Part shown: positions 11,688 through 24,300 of the stretch, piece after piece
Numbering within the stretch: position 1 is the first letter of the stretch
Layout of the letters: every line of letters starts with the position of its first letter
Origin: Klebsormidium nitens
Taxonomy: Eukaryota; Streptophyta; Klebsormidiophyceae; Klebsormidiales; Klebsormidiaceae
DNA length: 64,000 nt
Reading direction: 5' to 3'
Assembly: GCA_000708835.1 (NCBI GenBank)
Contig: DF237218.1
Location: 1-64,000, forward strand
Notes under the pieces: generated by a model
What the model saw: only the letters and a program-made list of their open reading frames with translations
The model's database searches: none
What the model was told of the DNA's origin: nothing
Translations under genes and position numbers: made by a program

Positions 11688-14129
11688 GAGGCCGGGCGGC
11701 CCCACCCGGTGGGGACATCCCGGGGAGGAAAGACGCGCTACCACTGCCGCTGCCCCCGGGTCTCCATCCCCTGCCCCCGGCTCTGCATCCCCTTCCACCG
11801 TCATCTGGGCCTCCAAACTGGCCGTTTAAGATCGTCGATCAATCTCCTTACGATTTTGACGCTTCGGGGGGAGCCACCCCCAGAAGTTCGGCGTCCTTTT
11901 TAAGTGAACTACCGCATAGTCCGAGCAGTCCCCTGATGGACCTGCTCTTATCCCCTCATGGAGCGCACGCGGTAGAAGCGTGGCACGTGCCTCCAGCCTA
12001 TAGTGGTTGAGCCTGCAGCCTGGGTCGGGCGACTGGGTCGCTCCCCATAGTCTGTTCCGACAACTGCCCAGTACGTATATTTATTGATTAACAGGGGGTA
12101 GGTCCTTGAGTGGAATTACGACTCTATCACGTGAGTAGCTCCGGTGTTGCCCGGGTTGTTGTACGATGTGGGGGAGCTGTTAAGCTGATTTTGGTGGTGT
12201 AGGAAGCTAGATGGTTGTAAGAAAGTTCGTGTTATCTGCTAACCACGACGAGAATGGACAAGCATTTGTTTAGGTTGGTTCCAATAATTTGAGACTCGAG
12301 TAGTTTCATTGAAATTAGAAGGAAGACAACCTGACATGCGAAGGGTATGGTGGGTTCGCATTAGATCGGACCCGTAACCTCGTCGCATTCAAGTTAAAAC
12401 ATCCTGGTCTTAACAGTCCGCGATCACCATCGCATGTCCTATTAAAAGATGAGTCACGTTGCACACTACGCTAACGCCAACGGTACGCTTACGCCTGGCG
12501 CCCATACTATTACCGTCCATAATGAATGATTAGCCTAGTGCAACCGTCTCTTTAATGCCAGCCGGAGGCCCGCACTGCTGGCAGGCGGCCTGCGCGCAGC
12601 CGGCTCTGGGGCCCCACATTAGCCTGGTAGTCGGATATATGCAGGCTTAATTCTCAGTCTCATGCAGATCATGCAATGATGGCATGCATGATGGCAATGA
12701 TACAAGTAATGATAATGAATACAACATATGCATAAACGTGAGTTCCAGTAACTTTGTTGGCAGGACTAAACCGTCTTACCTTCCGAGTCCAGCAACGAAT
12801 CACCGTCGGCTAGTATAACAAGCTAATGTCTGCCAACTCATTATTGAAGTGCATGACTATAGTATCTGGCACTCTTCGAATGATCATTGACGCGGCTGCA
12901 TTGAAGCTGCAGCATGATGCCTATATCATGGCGGCATGACTGGCCGACCGACAACCGGCACTTAGCTTGTCGTGTACAAAGTGACCGGAATCCGGATCGA
13001 AAAATTGAATCAATGCATGATGCGGCGGCGGATAAGACTGCTGAACGAGCCGGGCCCTCATATTTAAGGGCCGACTCTCACCCTGCCATCAATCTTTATG
13101 CAGGTGTGCACTGTTTTGTGGAACCCCGACGAAGGCTAATGCAACGTACAGACTAAACGGGCTATACATGACATCAAGAACATTACTACGGTTGTGCACA
13201 AGTTCTAAGTACAGCTCAGGGCAATCAACTCAATTAGACGGTCCAGGCTAGCCTAGGCTTGTGAACGTTGCAGTCTAGCCCATGCGTCTAATTATTGGGT
13301 TTCAGGGTACCCCAATCAATGGCACAGTGACACCAATGCCAAAGGCTGTATGCAAAGTCGGTATGAAGTAGGATACCAATCTAACATGTTTAGGTCGCTT
13401 GGCTTAGAGTTGCTCTTAGTACTAGAGGTCTGTGTTTTTTGGACATGACTTGCAGCCATGGCAAGCTGCCAGTAGAGTCAACAAACTATCCAGGGTCTGC
13501 CGGAGACCGTGCTCCACGGCCATGGCGGCTAAGGGCGTTAATAAATTGGAAGTTACCATACACATATATGACGCACTGCTGATCATTACCGTCATGGCAA
13601 CCAGATGCTCGCCGCGACGCCTAGGCTAGCGTGTCACCATAAGTTTTGAAAAGTCATGTGCGTGGTCCAAATGGGAACGGACTCACATAAATCTTTGTTG
13701 AAAACATGCACATGCTTGTTGCAACTTGCATTAACCATGGTGGTGAAGCTAGATGGTTGCACAAGAACCTTCCCTACTCTTTTCGAATTCCATCATGATG
13801 TCGCAGGTCCAACTTGACAGCTTACGGTGCAGTGTCCATGCAAGCTACTGAGTGTGCGGCCTTGACCGTCCCTGTCCGAGCCAAGCCCGTTGAGCTAAAA
13901 AGTAACGAATACGAGTTTGAAAGCCATGGCCATTGAGAGCGTTCCGCATGCAGTTGACGTGATGCCATGTTGACAGCTTGAATACAAAAGCAACATCCAC
14001 AACGAATCTACTAACAAATGTACAATGCACTTGTCAACACTTGGGTACAGTGTATGCCATACTTTGAAGAATCATATGCGACCGGGCAGTGACTGAAAAA
14101 CTTCAAGTTATTGTCTTGTGGCTGTGCAT
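11688..14129. other. Intergenic, no gene seen
   Basis: This lies between the 3' ends of two convergent genes (the unknown gene on + and PSAH on -). No exon-like segment or splice signal pair is apparent. From about 12400 the sequence is rich in short self-complementary words (for example ATGGCATGCATGATGG near 12680), a texture that also appears at 16930-18130, 33240, 44420 and 47230. It may be decayed repetitive DNA. No terminal repeats were found. Confidence 0.5.
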
Positions 14130-16289
14130 CTAGAGCCTGCCCCGGGGGCCAGGCGTGGAGGGCTGCAGCGGGCCAGTCTTGATGGGCAGCAAGTTGTTGG
14201 GGGAGTTGATGGAGGCACCGATCAGCTGGGCGGCTCCTCCTAGAAGGAGGAACTTTGCGAGGAGCCCGCGCTTCGTGAAGGGGGTAACAACAATTTCGAA
14301 GACCTTGCTCTGCAACAAGCAAAGCAATGGTCAACTCGGGCACCATTGGGTTAGGATTATGGCCCTGGCCAAAGACCACAGATTCTCATCTTCTGACTGG
14401 GCGCTGTGTAGGCTGATCGAAAGTAGACAAGGCGGCAGAACGGACAGTTCAATGCTCAAAAGAAGCTCTTGAACCGAAGCACGTCCCGAATTTAAGAATC
14501 AGCGGCGGTAGCACTCAACCCATCGATCCTGTTCAGCAATCAGGAGGAATATCAAAGTTTGCCGTGCACACAAGAGCGAGATGCTAGGGAATGCTTGCAA
14601 CCTGAACTACCTGTTTCTGAGGTGTGCAGGAGCAATGAGTCCTTTTTCCTACTACCTCTCCTGACACCCAAACCCTTGCTTGACCATTCAATTTCACCAA
14701 AATCGACGCCATTATTGCACTGCAGTCAACAAGCAAGAGTTGAATGGCATTCTGACAGCGGCGCTGCGGTCCGCCCGTCCCGCCGGCGGGCTCACCTGCA
14801 TCTTGTTGTACCGGTCCTTTTGGTCCACTCCGTACAGGTCCCATGACCCGGTGGTGTTGGGGAGATCCTTCAGGTCAAAGTACACCGACTCGTCACCATA
14901 CTTGGCCCGAGCAGCGCCCGCCCGCCGGGAAACCTGGCGCCTGCACCACATGTATAGATGAACGCCTGAGTCCCTTGCAGGATGTGTACTCCCAGAGGAT
15001 GGTCATAGTGACTCCGTCATCCAGAAAGAAAGCAGAAAGAGTCCGAAGTCCAAAACCCTTGCCAATGGGCGCCAGCAATATTGATTTGTATCGGGTTGCC
15101 TGCTCACAGGACGTATTGAATTTGACTCAGCAACTGGGCCGGAGAATGCAAATTCCTAAGTAGGCCGGGACAGATCAAATCTAGAATAGCCTTCTCTCGG
15201 CCCGGTAATTCTAACTGTCAATTGCTAAGAAAACACTGGCTTGTATTGCTTCACGCGTTAACCCTTTGTAGAGAACCCTCTTCTCCGGCGCTCATTCAAG
15301 TCTATCCGAGAAGTCCACACAGCATTTGGATCCCCTCATTATCCGGATTCAGCCTGCTCCAGTGCCTTTGCCTTGAGAAAGCGAGCAATAACGACCTTGC
15401 TCCAACATCTAATGTGGACGCGTTAGCCTCCTCGCATTGCATCCAACCTCCGCTGCACTATAACGTGTCTGAATCCAGAGCCAACACCCACTGTCAGTCT
15501 ATACACCTTTCTGAAGCTAAAAGCTCATGCCCTTGTATCTCAAACCCCGGAACTTGAAAATGCGACCTGTCTACTTGGTGCATTGCACTTTACAGAGATG
15601 CCGCATTTTTCCGGCACGACATCAAGCATGGGTGCAAAACTGAGAATGAGTGTATCGGGGGGCTTGAATGCAATGTCTTGGCCAATGCAGTCGCTTCAGC
15701 GAAAAGCCAAGGGCCGATCCATCGTCAGTCAGTCCAAGGAACCGATGCAGAAGAAAAACCTGCATTGCCTTGCTGCTCCTCCATCCCGAGCAACTGAAAG
15801 CTGGGCATTCAAGGAAAGCTGGGGATTGAAGCATGCGCCTGGAGTACTCTGGAGTCCTTAGAATGCTGAGAAAGCAGTTGTGCCGCATGAGGAAGAGGAA
15901 CTGCTATATTTCTTATCTGAAACGTCACATTCCTCTTGGTGCAACCAGCACAGCCAGACAGACGCATGTCTCATCCGAACTTCCAAAGTTGACTGCCACC
16001 GTTCATCATCTGCAGACTCCCAGAAGAACCCTATGAAACCAGAGTTCTCACACGCAGATAAAACTTGCACCACGCACTGAAGGAGCCACGTGACGACGTT
16101 CAAGGTGATTCAAAGTTAGTCCACTTGAGGCCTAACAGCCAATCGTTATTCAAGGAACAGCAAGAAAGCCTACCTGCAGGGGAGGGCTGGGGCTCTGCTG
16201 TTGACTGCAGGCTGCGCTGAGCTCAGCCTCTGGCCAACAAAGGCGCTCGCGGCGCATGACGACGACACTGCAAGCACAGAGGAAGCCAT
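14130..16289 (-). CDS. PSAH: Photosystem I reaction centre subunit VI (PsaH), 146 aa, 3 exons
   Basis: PsaH is a small thylakoid subunit at the edge of PSI that helps dock LHCII during state transitions. Exons on the minus strand are 16174-16289, 14796-14940 and 14130-14309; phases agree (116 and 145 nt, then in frame). Residues 1 to about 50 are Ser/Ala-rich, starting MASSVLAVSSSC, a typical chloroplast transit peptide. The mature part starts near AKYGDESVYFDL and carries NTTGSWDLYG, the PsaH signature. Then VVTPFTKRGLLAKFLLLGG leads into a hydrophobic membrane segment, and the end LPIKTGPLQ...GPRGRL matches the family C-terminus. Length equals that of land-plant PsaH (about 145). A G-box core CACGTG lies in intron 1 near 16086. 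Its strand-mate and upstream neighbour is the kinase gene, 2 kb away. Confidence 0.94.
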
Positions 16290-16620
16290 GGTGTCCCTAG
16301 GCTGTCGTAAAGCTGTCTGTCCTTCTTACTGTTCTTCTAAGCAAGCAGAAGAGAGCCCTCGTCTTCTTCTTCTTGCTGCAAGATTCGCTTCTCAGAAGTT
16401 CTCTGCCAAGACTCAAGAGCTTCCTTTCACCATTCAGCTAGCCTTTCTAGACAGGCTTCCTCCTCTTCATATCCGCTTCGCGGCCTTGACCGGTTCCGTA
16501 CCGTCGATGGATGAGCGGACGTTCGGGATGAGAAGAAGATAAGGAGCGCAGATTTGCTGCAAATCAAGCATGCCACGGTGGACAGCCTCGATCCAATCAG
16601 AGTCGGCCAATTCAGCTTAC
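16290..16620 (-). promoter_or_regulatory. Probable PSAH promoter region with I-box and CCAAT words
   Basis: This segment lies immediately upstream of the PSAH start codon. It contains GATAAG at 16538-16543 (the I-box core seen in many light-regulated plant genes) and CCAAT at 16593-16597. No TATA box was identified and the transcription start is unknown. Assignment rests only on position and short words, which can occur by chance. Confidence 0.25.
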
Positions 16621-18329
16621 TGCGGTCAACTCAAGTTCTGCGGCACAAAACTTTCGGACACTCCAGGGCTTCACTGAGTTCAGCAAACGGACGTACAAAA
16701 CCCTCTGGCAGTCCGAAACGCGCAATCGGCGAAATTCGAATTCGGCCATGTCGAGGCCGCCCTTGCACACTAAACCGCGGCTGCGCCTGCGGCGGCCGCG
16801 CAATATGCAGGGTGCGGCCGCGCCAGCCGCCCACGCGCCCCGGCCGGCGGACTCACTGTCATTGGACTCATCGAGCTCTCAACAGCTCAGAAACAGAGCC
16901 CCGCAGTACGTGTACGCATCTTTGTGTTGCGATTGATGGCCGGCCGCCTTCCGGTATTTAGTTATTACCAGCGGTGGCCGCAGAGGGGCGCCTAGCTTTT
17001 GCCATCACATTCTATCACATGGCGGGCACAGTATGGCAGACTGGCATTCTTGGCATGCAAGCCTAGTGGCTACCGTACAGACCGTACTTCACCACTTTGA
17101 TAGTAGTAGAAGGGTATGATAGAAGCAATTGAACGTGCAAAAAACTTAGTCGTGTCAGTTGACTGAGTGCAAAACACATGATGCAAACGAATGTTTCCGG
17201 CCATAGGGATCTCAACGGCGTCGATCGCAGCGCCGCTCATAGCAATGGGCTTGCAACCGTTTCGTCGCGAAATTAGTTCCTATACCGAAAAGAGCTCATT
17301 CTTCATGTCGCCACCATCACGGTGAGACGGCACGTACTGGCATCACATGGGAGAGACGGTCCCTTGGCACCGTGGTCGTGGAGTGATCTGAACATGCACT
17401 AAAGGAAAAAGTCTAGACTAGGATGCAAGTTAATTAGACGTACTACACCAATTCCGATTCAGAGTGACCGTCTAGGCCCGGCTTGCCAATGACGATGATT
17501 CAATACCTGGCGCACGTACCATTAATCTGCTTGATATTCAACTGAAAGCGTATGTGAATGATCTCCTTGGGAATTCGTATTATCATCAGTGAATGGTTTC
17601 AGTTTCCGTATGACGGGAATGATTGGACTGCATGCTTCGCCCCTATGTCCGGGGTCCACTGAGTCGCGGCAGCTTTACTGCCAGTGATCGGCTGACGTTG
17701 TACAGCCCTGGACGAAATCAGTGCAATCATACTGGACACGTGCTGCGTACTAAGTGATGAGGTGCCCGCGCGGGCGGGCCAGTGAGGAGCTCAGTTTATA
17801 AACAAACAAGAACCAAGCAAGCGAGGCCCGCCCGCAACCAACGTTTGTTCGAGCATTGTCAGTCTAATCATTAGGACCAGCGCGCTACGCAGTAATTATA
17901 CCGTTCTATCGATCCAGTAAAGCAACTCATTACTCAACAGCCCTGAATGCGTGCTCCCGTGTTTTGCTATCTAGCTATCATTTCCCTCCTCTGGGTCAGC
18001 TCCGCTGCTTAATAATCAAAGTATACGATGTTGTGATCGATCATGTGATGTCATTACACCCTTTCGGCGTATGAAATGCTACGATCATTACTTCCTGCTA
18101 GGCTGATGCGCTGCCTGCTCTAGAACTGGTCCAGCATCCACTCCTACTAAGCAACGCTTGCGTCCGTCTGTTTTGGGGCACATGTCTACAGCTATAAGGT
18201 TCCGCGCCGGTTTTTTCTCAACAGCAGCGATCTTTCGACGACTTCAATTCGAAGTGCCCGCTTTTACTCCAGAGCCCGCCTTGGGTCACAATCCTCAAGT
18301 CGATCCGTCCTATGCGTGTGTGGATAACG
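16621..18329. other. Intergenic, no gene seen
   Basis: This lies between the PSAH 5' region and the 3' end of the kinase gene, both on the minus strand. No coding exon was recognised. From about 16930 to 18130 the sequence is the same gene-poor texture seen at 12400-13850, with abundant CG/GC-rich and palindromic words. The last 200 bases before 18330 probably hold the kinase gene's 3' UTR. Confidence 0.5.
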
Positions 18330-21300
18330 CTATACTACTTGGCCAGGCTTCCACAAACACACAACGCCATCTTTGTCCGCGCTGACGGCCCAACCGCTGG
18401 GCCCCACGTGGCAGCACGTGATTGGCGCCCCGTGCTTTTCCAGCACTGCCAGCTGTCGCATCCCCGTCTTCTGGACGGCCCACGTGCGCAGCGCCTTGTC
18501 CGCACCGCCAGTGATGGCCAGGCCCTTGGCGGTCGACGCGAGGCACGTGATGTTCTGGACGAGAGCGGAGCAAGCAGACTGGTGGTCAGCCGAGGGAAGG
18601 AATGGAGTGCGAAGAGCAGGCACTAATTGTTCTTTAGCGGACGCACGAGAAGAGCGTCGATCGTATTGAATTACTAAATCAGGGTCTTAAAAGAATGGGC
18701 CACGGGCGGAGAACATGCGGATCCGTCAAAACGGAGGAGGCTGGTGCAGCGCAGCTCCTCAGGCAGCTTGTCGGAAATGGAAGTTTGACGCAGAAGCTGA
18801 GACAAGGTCGCCAAAAAGCGGAACGAAGAGGAGCAAGGAGTTTATACTCCAGGATGCAACCGTATCTCCACTCGCAGCCACAAAAAAAATACAGCCCTGC
18901 AGTTCTGCTCATGTCAACATCTGTTGCCGACATAGGAAGAGCCCGGCGACAGCTGTACCTTGGAGTGCCCCTGCCCGGTCGCCGTGCACTTGCCGGTGGC
19001 GAGGTCCCACAGCTTGACGGTCTTGTCCGCGGAGGCCGACAGCAGCAGCTGGCTCATGCCGGGCTTGACACTGCCCACCATCGCCAGGGCGTTCACCTGG
19101 CGCGCGCAACGCAACTTTCAGTGTTAGAGGACGAGGTGCTGACCCCTGGAGCTTTTGTGCTTTCCTGTCAGTGGGTCAGTTGCGAAGAGCTGCATCCTAT
19201 ATGGAGCATCTTGTGAAGAAAAAAGTTGTTTGAAAACGCGTCAGCCTTCAGTACTGGAAGCAGAAACGCCTGAGTGCATTCAAAGAGCACTTGATCAGAT
19301 GACCCGGCAAGAAAGCTCCGCGGAACAAAGGCGCGCACCAGTCTGCGGGATCGCTTCCACGGCCATCTTTCGTTTCTTCGGGCCGTTCTCGTCAATCTCG
19401 CAGATTGCATGCTCAAGAAGGTCCTCATAAAGATTGCAAAATGGCTCTGTTTTCGGAGTCCTCCTAAGGGTTGCGCGCGCACCGTTTTGGTGTGTCCGAC
19501 GAGCGTCTTGGGCTCCGCGGCCGACTTGGCTGTGGCCCACACTTTGATGGTGTAGTCGCTGCTCCCCGAGGCGACACGTGTGTCGTCCATGGCCAGCGCG
19601 GTGATGCGCCCCAGGTGGCCCGCGAGCGCGCCCCGCGCGCGCACCGTGCTGTCGGCCTTGTCGCCCACCGCGGGGTTGATCTCCCACAGCCGGATCTGCG
19701 GCGGACAACCGGGGGGGAAAGAATGAAAGGAGGGTTTCCGTGCCAAGACACGTTCCTTGCAGAATTACTGTTGCGCGAAATAACGTCTCCTACGTGACGG
19801 TCTGTAAGTAGCATTTCCTACGACATCTTTGTACCTTGCGGATTCGACGTCGTCTTTTCCCAAGTCACCGTTCTACACCATGCCTACCAGACTCAACTCT
19901 CCATGCCACGGAACCAAGATCCGTCGGTTCAAACGATTGCCTTTCACTCGATTAACCACTCAGGCTCGAGGGAAGAACCATTATGCTGCGAGGCTTCTAA
20001 CAAGGGATCGCTTATTAGCACCAAAAATTTGGCCCTGTAATAGACCGGTGCACCTTGAGGGCAACGTCCCGGATCCGACGGACCCTATCTGCTCCCGCAT
20101 TTTCCAGGTTGGGCTTCCGATATATGACAGACATACCCCCGGATCGAGGTAGGTGCTTCATGCTGTCTCCTGACCCTAAGGCACCTGACAAGTCTCGCTA
20201 CTCAGTCGTGGTGACCCGCCGTTACAGACTGCAAGATAAGGGGTTCCCGAACTATTATTTCCACAGATAAAACCGAAACTTCATTCGATCATGGGACGAA
20301 TAAGTATCTGGTCGCCTGAAACTCTGAAACTCTTAAACCTGAACCGCTTAACCGGCTCACCGTCCGGTCCGTGCTCCCCGACGCGACGTAGTTGCCGCCG
20401 TTGAGCTGGACTGCGGTGACCGGCCCCAGGTGTCCCCGCATGACGTGGCTCTTGTCGGACTTGAGGTGCCGCAGGTCGACCACGCCCACCGTTCCGTCGT
20501 CGCTTCCGCTGATTAGCACGCCGGAACGCATCACCAGGGACGCGACGCGGTCCTTGTGGATGCTCTGCAAGCGTGGGGCGGAAAGGAAACGTGAGGCAAG
20601 GGAGAAAGAACGGAACGGAGCGTCCTGAGTCCTTGCGCTCATTCGAGCGTTATAGACATATCTCCTTGCCGCAGCTCTATAGTTTTGACGCAAGGAAGAA
20701 ACGTGCAACACCGAATCGGACTTAAGAAACCTGGACAAAAGCTCACGAAGCGTGTTGGAACGATGTTCGCGGATGACCGCTGCCCTCATAAGCTCTTCTC
20801 CGTTATCTCGAGCCTGCTCATAAGCGCTGGGCGCTCCAGCACCATTCTCATAAGACTCTGCCGCTTATTCCTGAGCCTTTTCAGATAGCGCTGCGCGCCC
20901 CTTCGCTTATTAGACCTTTGATGCTGTTCTCATGAGATCTTGTCGCGTAATGTCTGAGCCTTCTCACAAGCGCGGCGCGCCTCACCGCTTACAAGCACTT
21001 TGCAGCTCTTGTTGCCTATTCCCAAGCCTCCCTCATAAGCACTGCGCGCCCATCGCTTACCAGCACTTTGATGGCCGTCTTGCTGCGGATGTCCCACAGG
21101 CGGATGGCCCCCTCCGCGCTGCCGCTGGCCACAAGCGGGCCGTGGCTGTCGACCTTGAGCCCATTCTCCGCCGCGACGCACTCCACCTCCTTGCTGTGCC
21201 CACGCAGCGTCGCCGCGCACGTGCCCACGTGCATGTCCCAAACCTGCGCGGGTTAACAAAAGTCAAGCCCATTTTCTGTGTGCATTTTCTAGACCTGCGC

Positions 21301-24300
21301 GGGTTACAAGAGGGTCAAGAAGAAGCTTTTTGAGTTGAAAAGGGAGCGAGTAAATTATCAAGAGCGTCGCCGTGCACGCGCCCAGTTGCAAGTCTCAAAC
21401 CGCGCCGTTTATCGAAGGGTTAAAAAAGGGTCCATCTGTGGTACTCGTCGACTTCTTCGGTTATACTTGTGGACCGCAGTGCCCCCGTGCACGTTCCCTA
21501 TCTGGGCGGGGTTGAGGAGCGGCTTGTCAAGGGACAAGGAAGGCCACCAAATGTTCAAAGCGAGAACGGTTACTGCGCGGAAGTGCCAGCAGCGTCGCCG
21601 CGGACCTTCGTACGTGTACCTTTACAACCTGCCGGGTTAATGAGGGTTTGAAAAGGCACTGTTATGGTGCTTAAGGACTGAGTATTCACCACGACTCGGC
21701 ACGTGAGGTTGAGCAAGTACTACCAGGGACCCTCCGTCAGAGCAGCTTGCAGACGTACGCTTCAGGCTTTCAGGAGAATCCTATCGAGGGCTCACCATGA
21801 GGTTGTGGTCGACACCCCCGGTAACGATCCAGTCGCCCTTCGCGCTCGCGCCCACCGCTGACGTCATCTCCGTCATGCAGTTGACGGAACCCGAGTGGCC
21901 CAGTCCCCGCATGCCCATTGACGTCCACGCCCACTCGCCGGCCTCGAACGCGCACTCCGACCTGCAAAAGCAATTGTGAAAAACAAGAATTGTATTGCAG
22001 CTTCGGAAACGATGTGTCCCAAATTGTGTGCGGTCGCACGACTAGATTCACCAGGCATTTATTATGCTGTTCAAGAAGACACCTTCTTGCCTCCAACGGT
22101 CGTTTACGGCGACAAAGAGGGGGTTCATTTGCCTCGCTTGACTGGCTTTTCAAACCTCTGGTATATATCAGTCCAGTCTGACAGTTGCAGTTTTAAAGCA
22201 GGTGCAAATTCTCGAAGCTATTAGCACGGCTTCGGCAAGGAAGCAACAACTGGGCTTACGTTCTATCGAACCCGGTATCCACAGGGGCTTCCGGCGGATA
22301 TGACGAAGTCCGCCGTTCCGCTGCCTTTTCCAGAACGGAACTCTTCCGCCCTACCGTCCCCTCCGGTTCCGCAACATCCGTCTCCAACAGTCTGGAAGAC
22401 TTCGTCCGCTTCGTCCGCTTCATCAACTTCTTATGCTTCTTCTCCACTTCCGTTCCGGTCCGCTCGGACTCCGTTTCCGTTGCGGAACTGCCGGCAGCCT
22501 CGTCCGAAACGATCGGCAGCGTATTCACACCGCTCTCGGACGCGTCCGAGTCGCGCTGCTTGGACCGGGTCGTGCGGCGGCTCTGCCGCGAAACCCTGCT
22601 ACTTCGTTCGGACGTGGAAGCGTCTGAGAGCCCACTTAAGCGCGGGTTATCCGCAACCTCCCCCGCTAACCCATCCTCGCTCTTACCCCACCCCATGACG
22701 ATCTCGTTGCCATCCATCCCCGGAATCAAAATCTGGTTCGACCTAGTTTTAGCTGCCCCGCTCGGCCCCGGCCCGTTGCCGACGTCATTCTCGTCGCCGA
22801 ACCCGACCCTCACAGCGCTGCTGCGCCGCCGTGCGGTGTCTCGTGCGCGCGCGCTCGTGCGCCCATCTCCGGAGCTCTTTACTGGGAAGCCAACACCGCC
22901 GGCGCCGGCTGAGCTCGAGCGGCGCGCGGGCGCGGCCGCGGGCGGCGTCGCGAGCGCGTCGAGCCCCGGATCGCTGACGGGGCTGTCGGCGTGGTCCTCC
23001 GTCAACAGGTAGCGCTTGCTGGGGCGGCGCAGCAACTGTGATGCGGGATGCCGTCATTTGAGAAAAGTGACGTGAACAAGAGGAAGAGATCTGGAAGATG
23101 ACGTTAGCAGGGCAAGGCTCCGGGCGCTGCGTGCTTATGCGCAGCCTTCTCTGCCAATCAGTAAGTGAAAGCAATAGATGGTGGTCAATGGGAGGCTTGC
23201 GACGCAAAGCTGACAATGGGGGCAAATGCGAGCAACGAAGGCAACGCCGAGTTTCCAACCAGCATCTGTTATAGTCAATAAGCATTATGCCCCTTCTTTC
23301 TTCCCTACACCTCTGTCGCCTGCAATCCTTCGTAAGGACCACTGCTTATCGACGGCCGGGCAAAAGGTTAATCATGAGACGTGTTTCATCATTTCATCCA
23401 TTGATTGGGAATGATCAACGGCCAAGATCGCACCTTGATGGTGTCACGCCACCTGGCACGCCAGCTGACCTTCTGCGCCTTGCCGTGCTCCACGGATGAC
23501 GTCACCTCCGGGACCGCCTCCAGACCTGACGACCGCCGCCGGGGCCATTTGCTGACGTCACCGTCCGGCGACGCGGCAGGGCGCGGGAAACCAGAAGAGT
23601 CGAGCGGCAGCACCGCTGCAAGAGAGACACGTGTCAACGCTCATTCGAAGCGCTTCTTCTGAAGCTTGCCTCCTCGTTTCAGAGGTTGCCCTCTTTTGTG
23701 GCTTACAGCATGAACAGCATGAAGGCTTGCCTTTGTTGCATAAGAAGAGGGCTACACGTATCTGGTTTTCAAGCGATGGATTACACGACTTGGCTTCGTC
23801 CAGAACGATGCTTGGGGCTAAAGTTGGCATGAATTATGCAACACTTACAACTAGTATCGAGCTTGGTCGCCGAAAAGCTCACCAGGAGAGGGAGGCGCCA
23901 ACGGAGGGAGGGGCGACACGTTGTTAGCGCCAGCGGGCAGACGTGGGGAGGGGACGGCACTGCGAGGCAGGCCGTGCGGCGTGGAGGCATACGAGTGGGG
24001 GGAGTTGGAGAAGTACTTGGAGCCCCCCGGAGTGTTCTGGCCAGACGAGCCTGCAAAAGAGGAAGGGGGGTGACACTCAGAATGGTAGGAAAATACCAGT
24101 TCTGCAGAATCAGCCGCGGCAGTTGAGTTCTTGTTTGAGGATCGCCGTGTGTTGGAGAAATCATTGGAAACCGAATGAGCGACGCCTTTCTTTAGCTGAC
24201 TTCGAGGAACAAGTGTCGATGCGGAAAAGGGTTTTATTGATGTGCGTCTCATGTGCAACTCTCAGCATAAGCTTTTGCCACAAAGAGACTGGTGTCCAAG

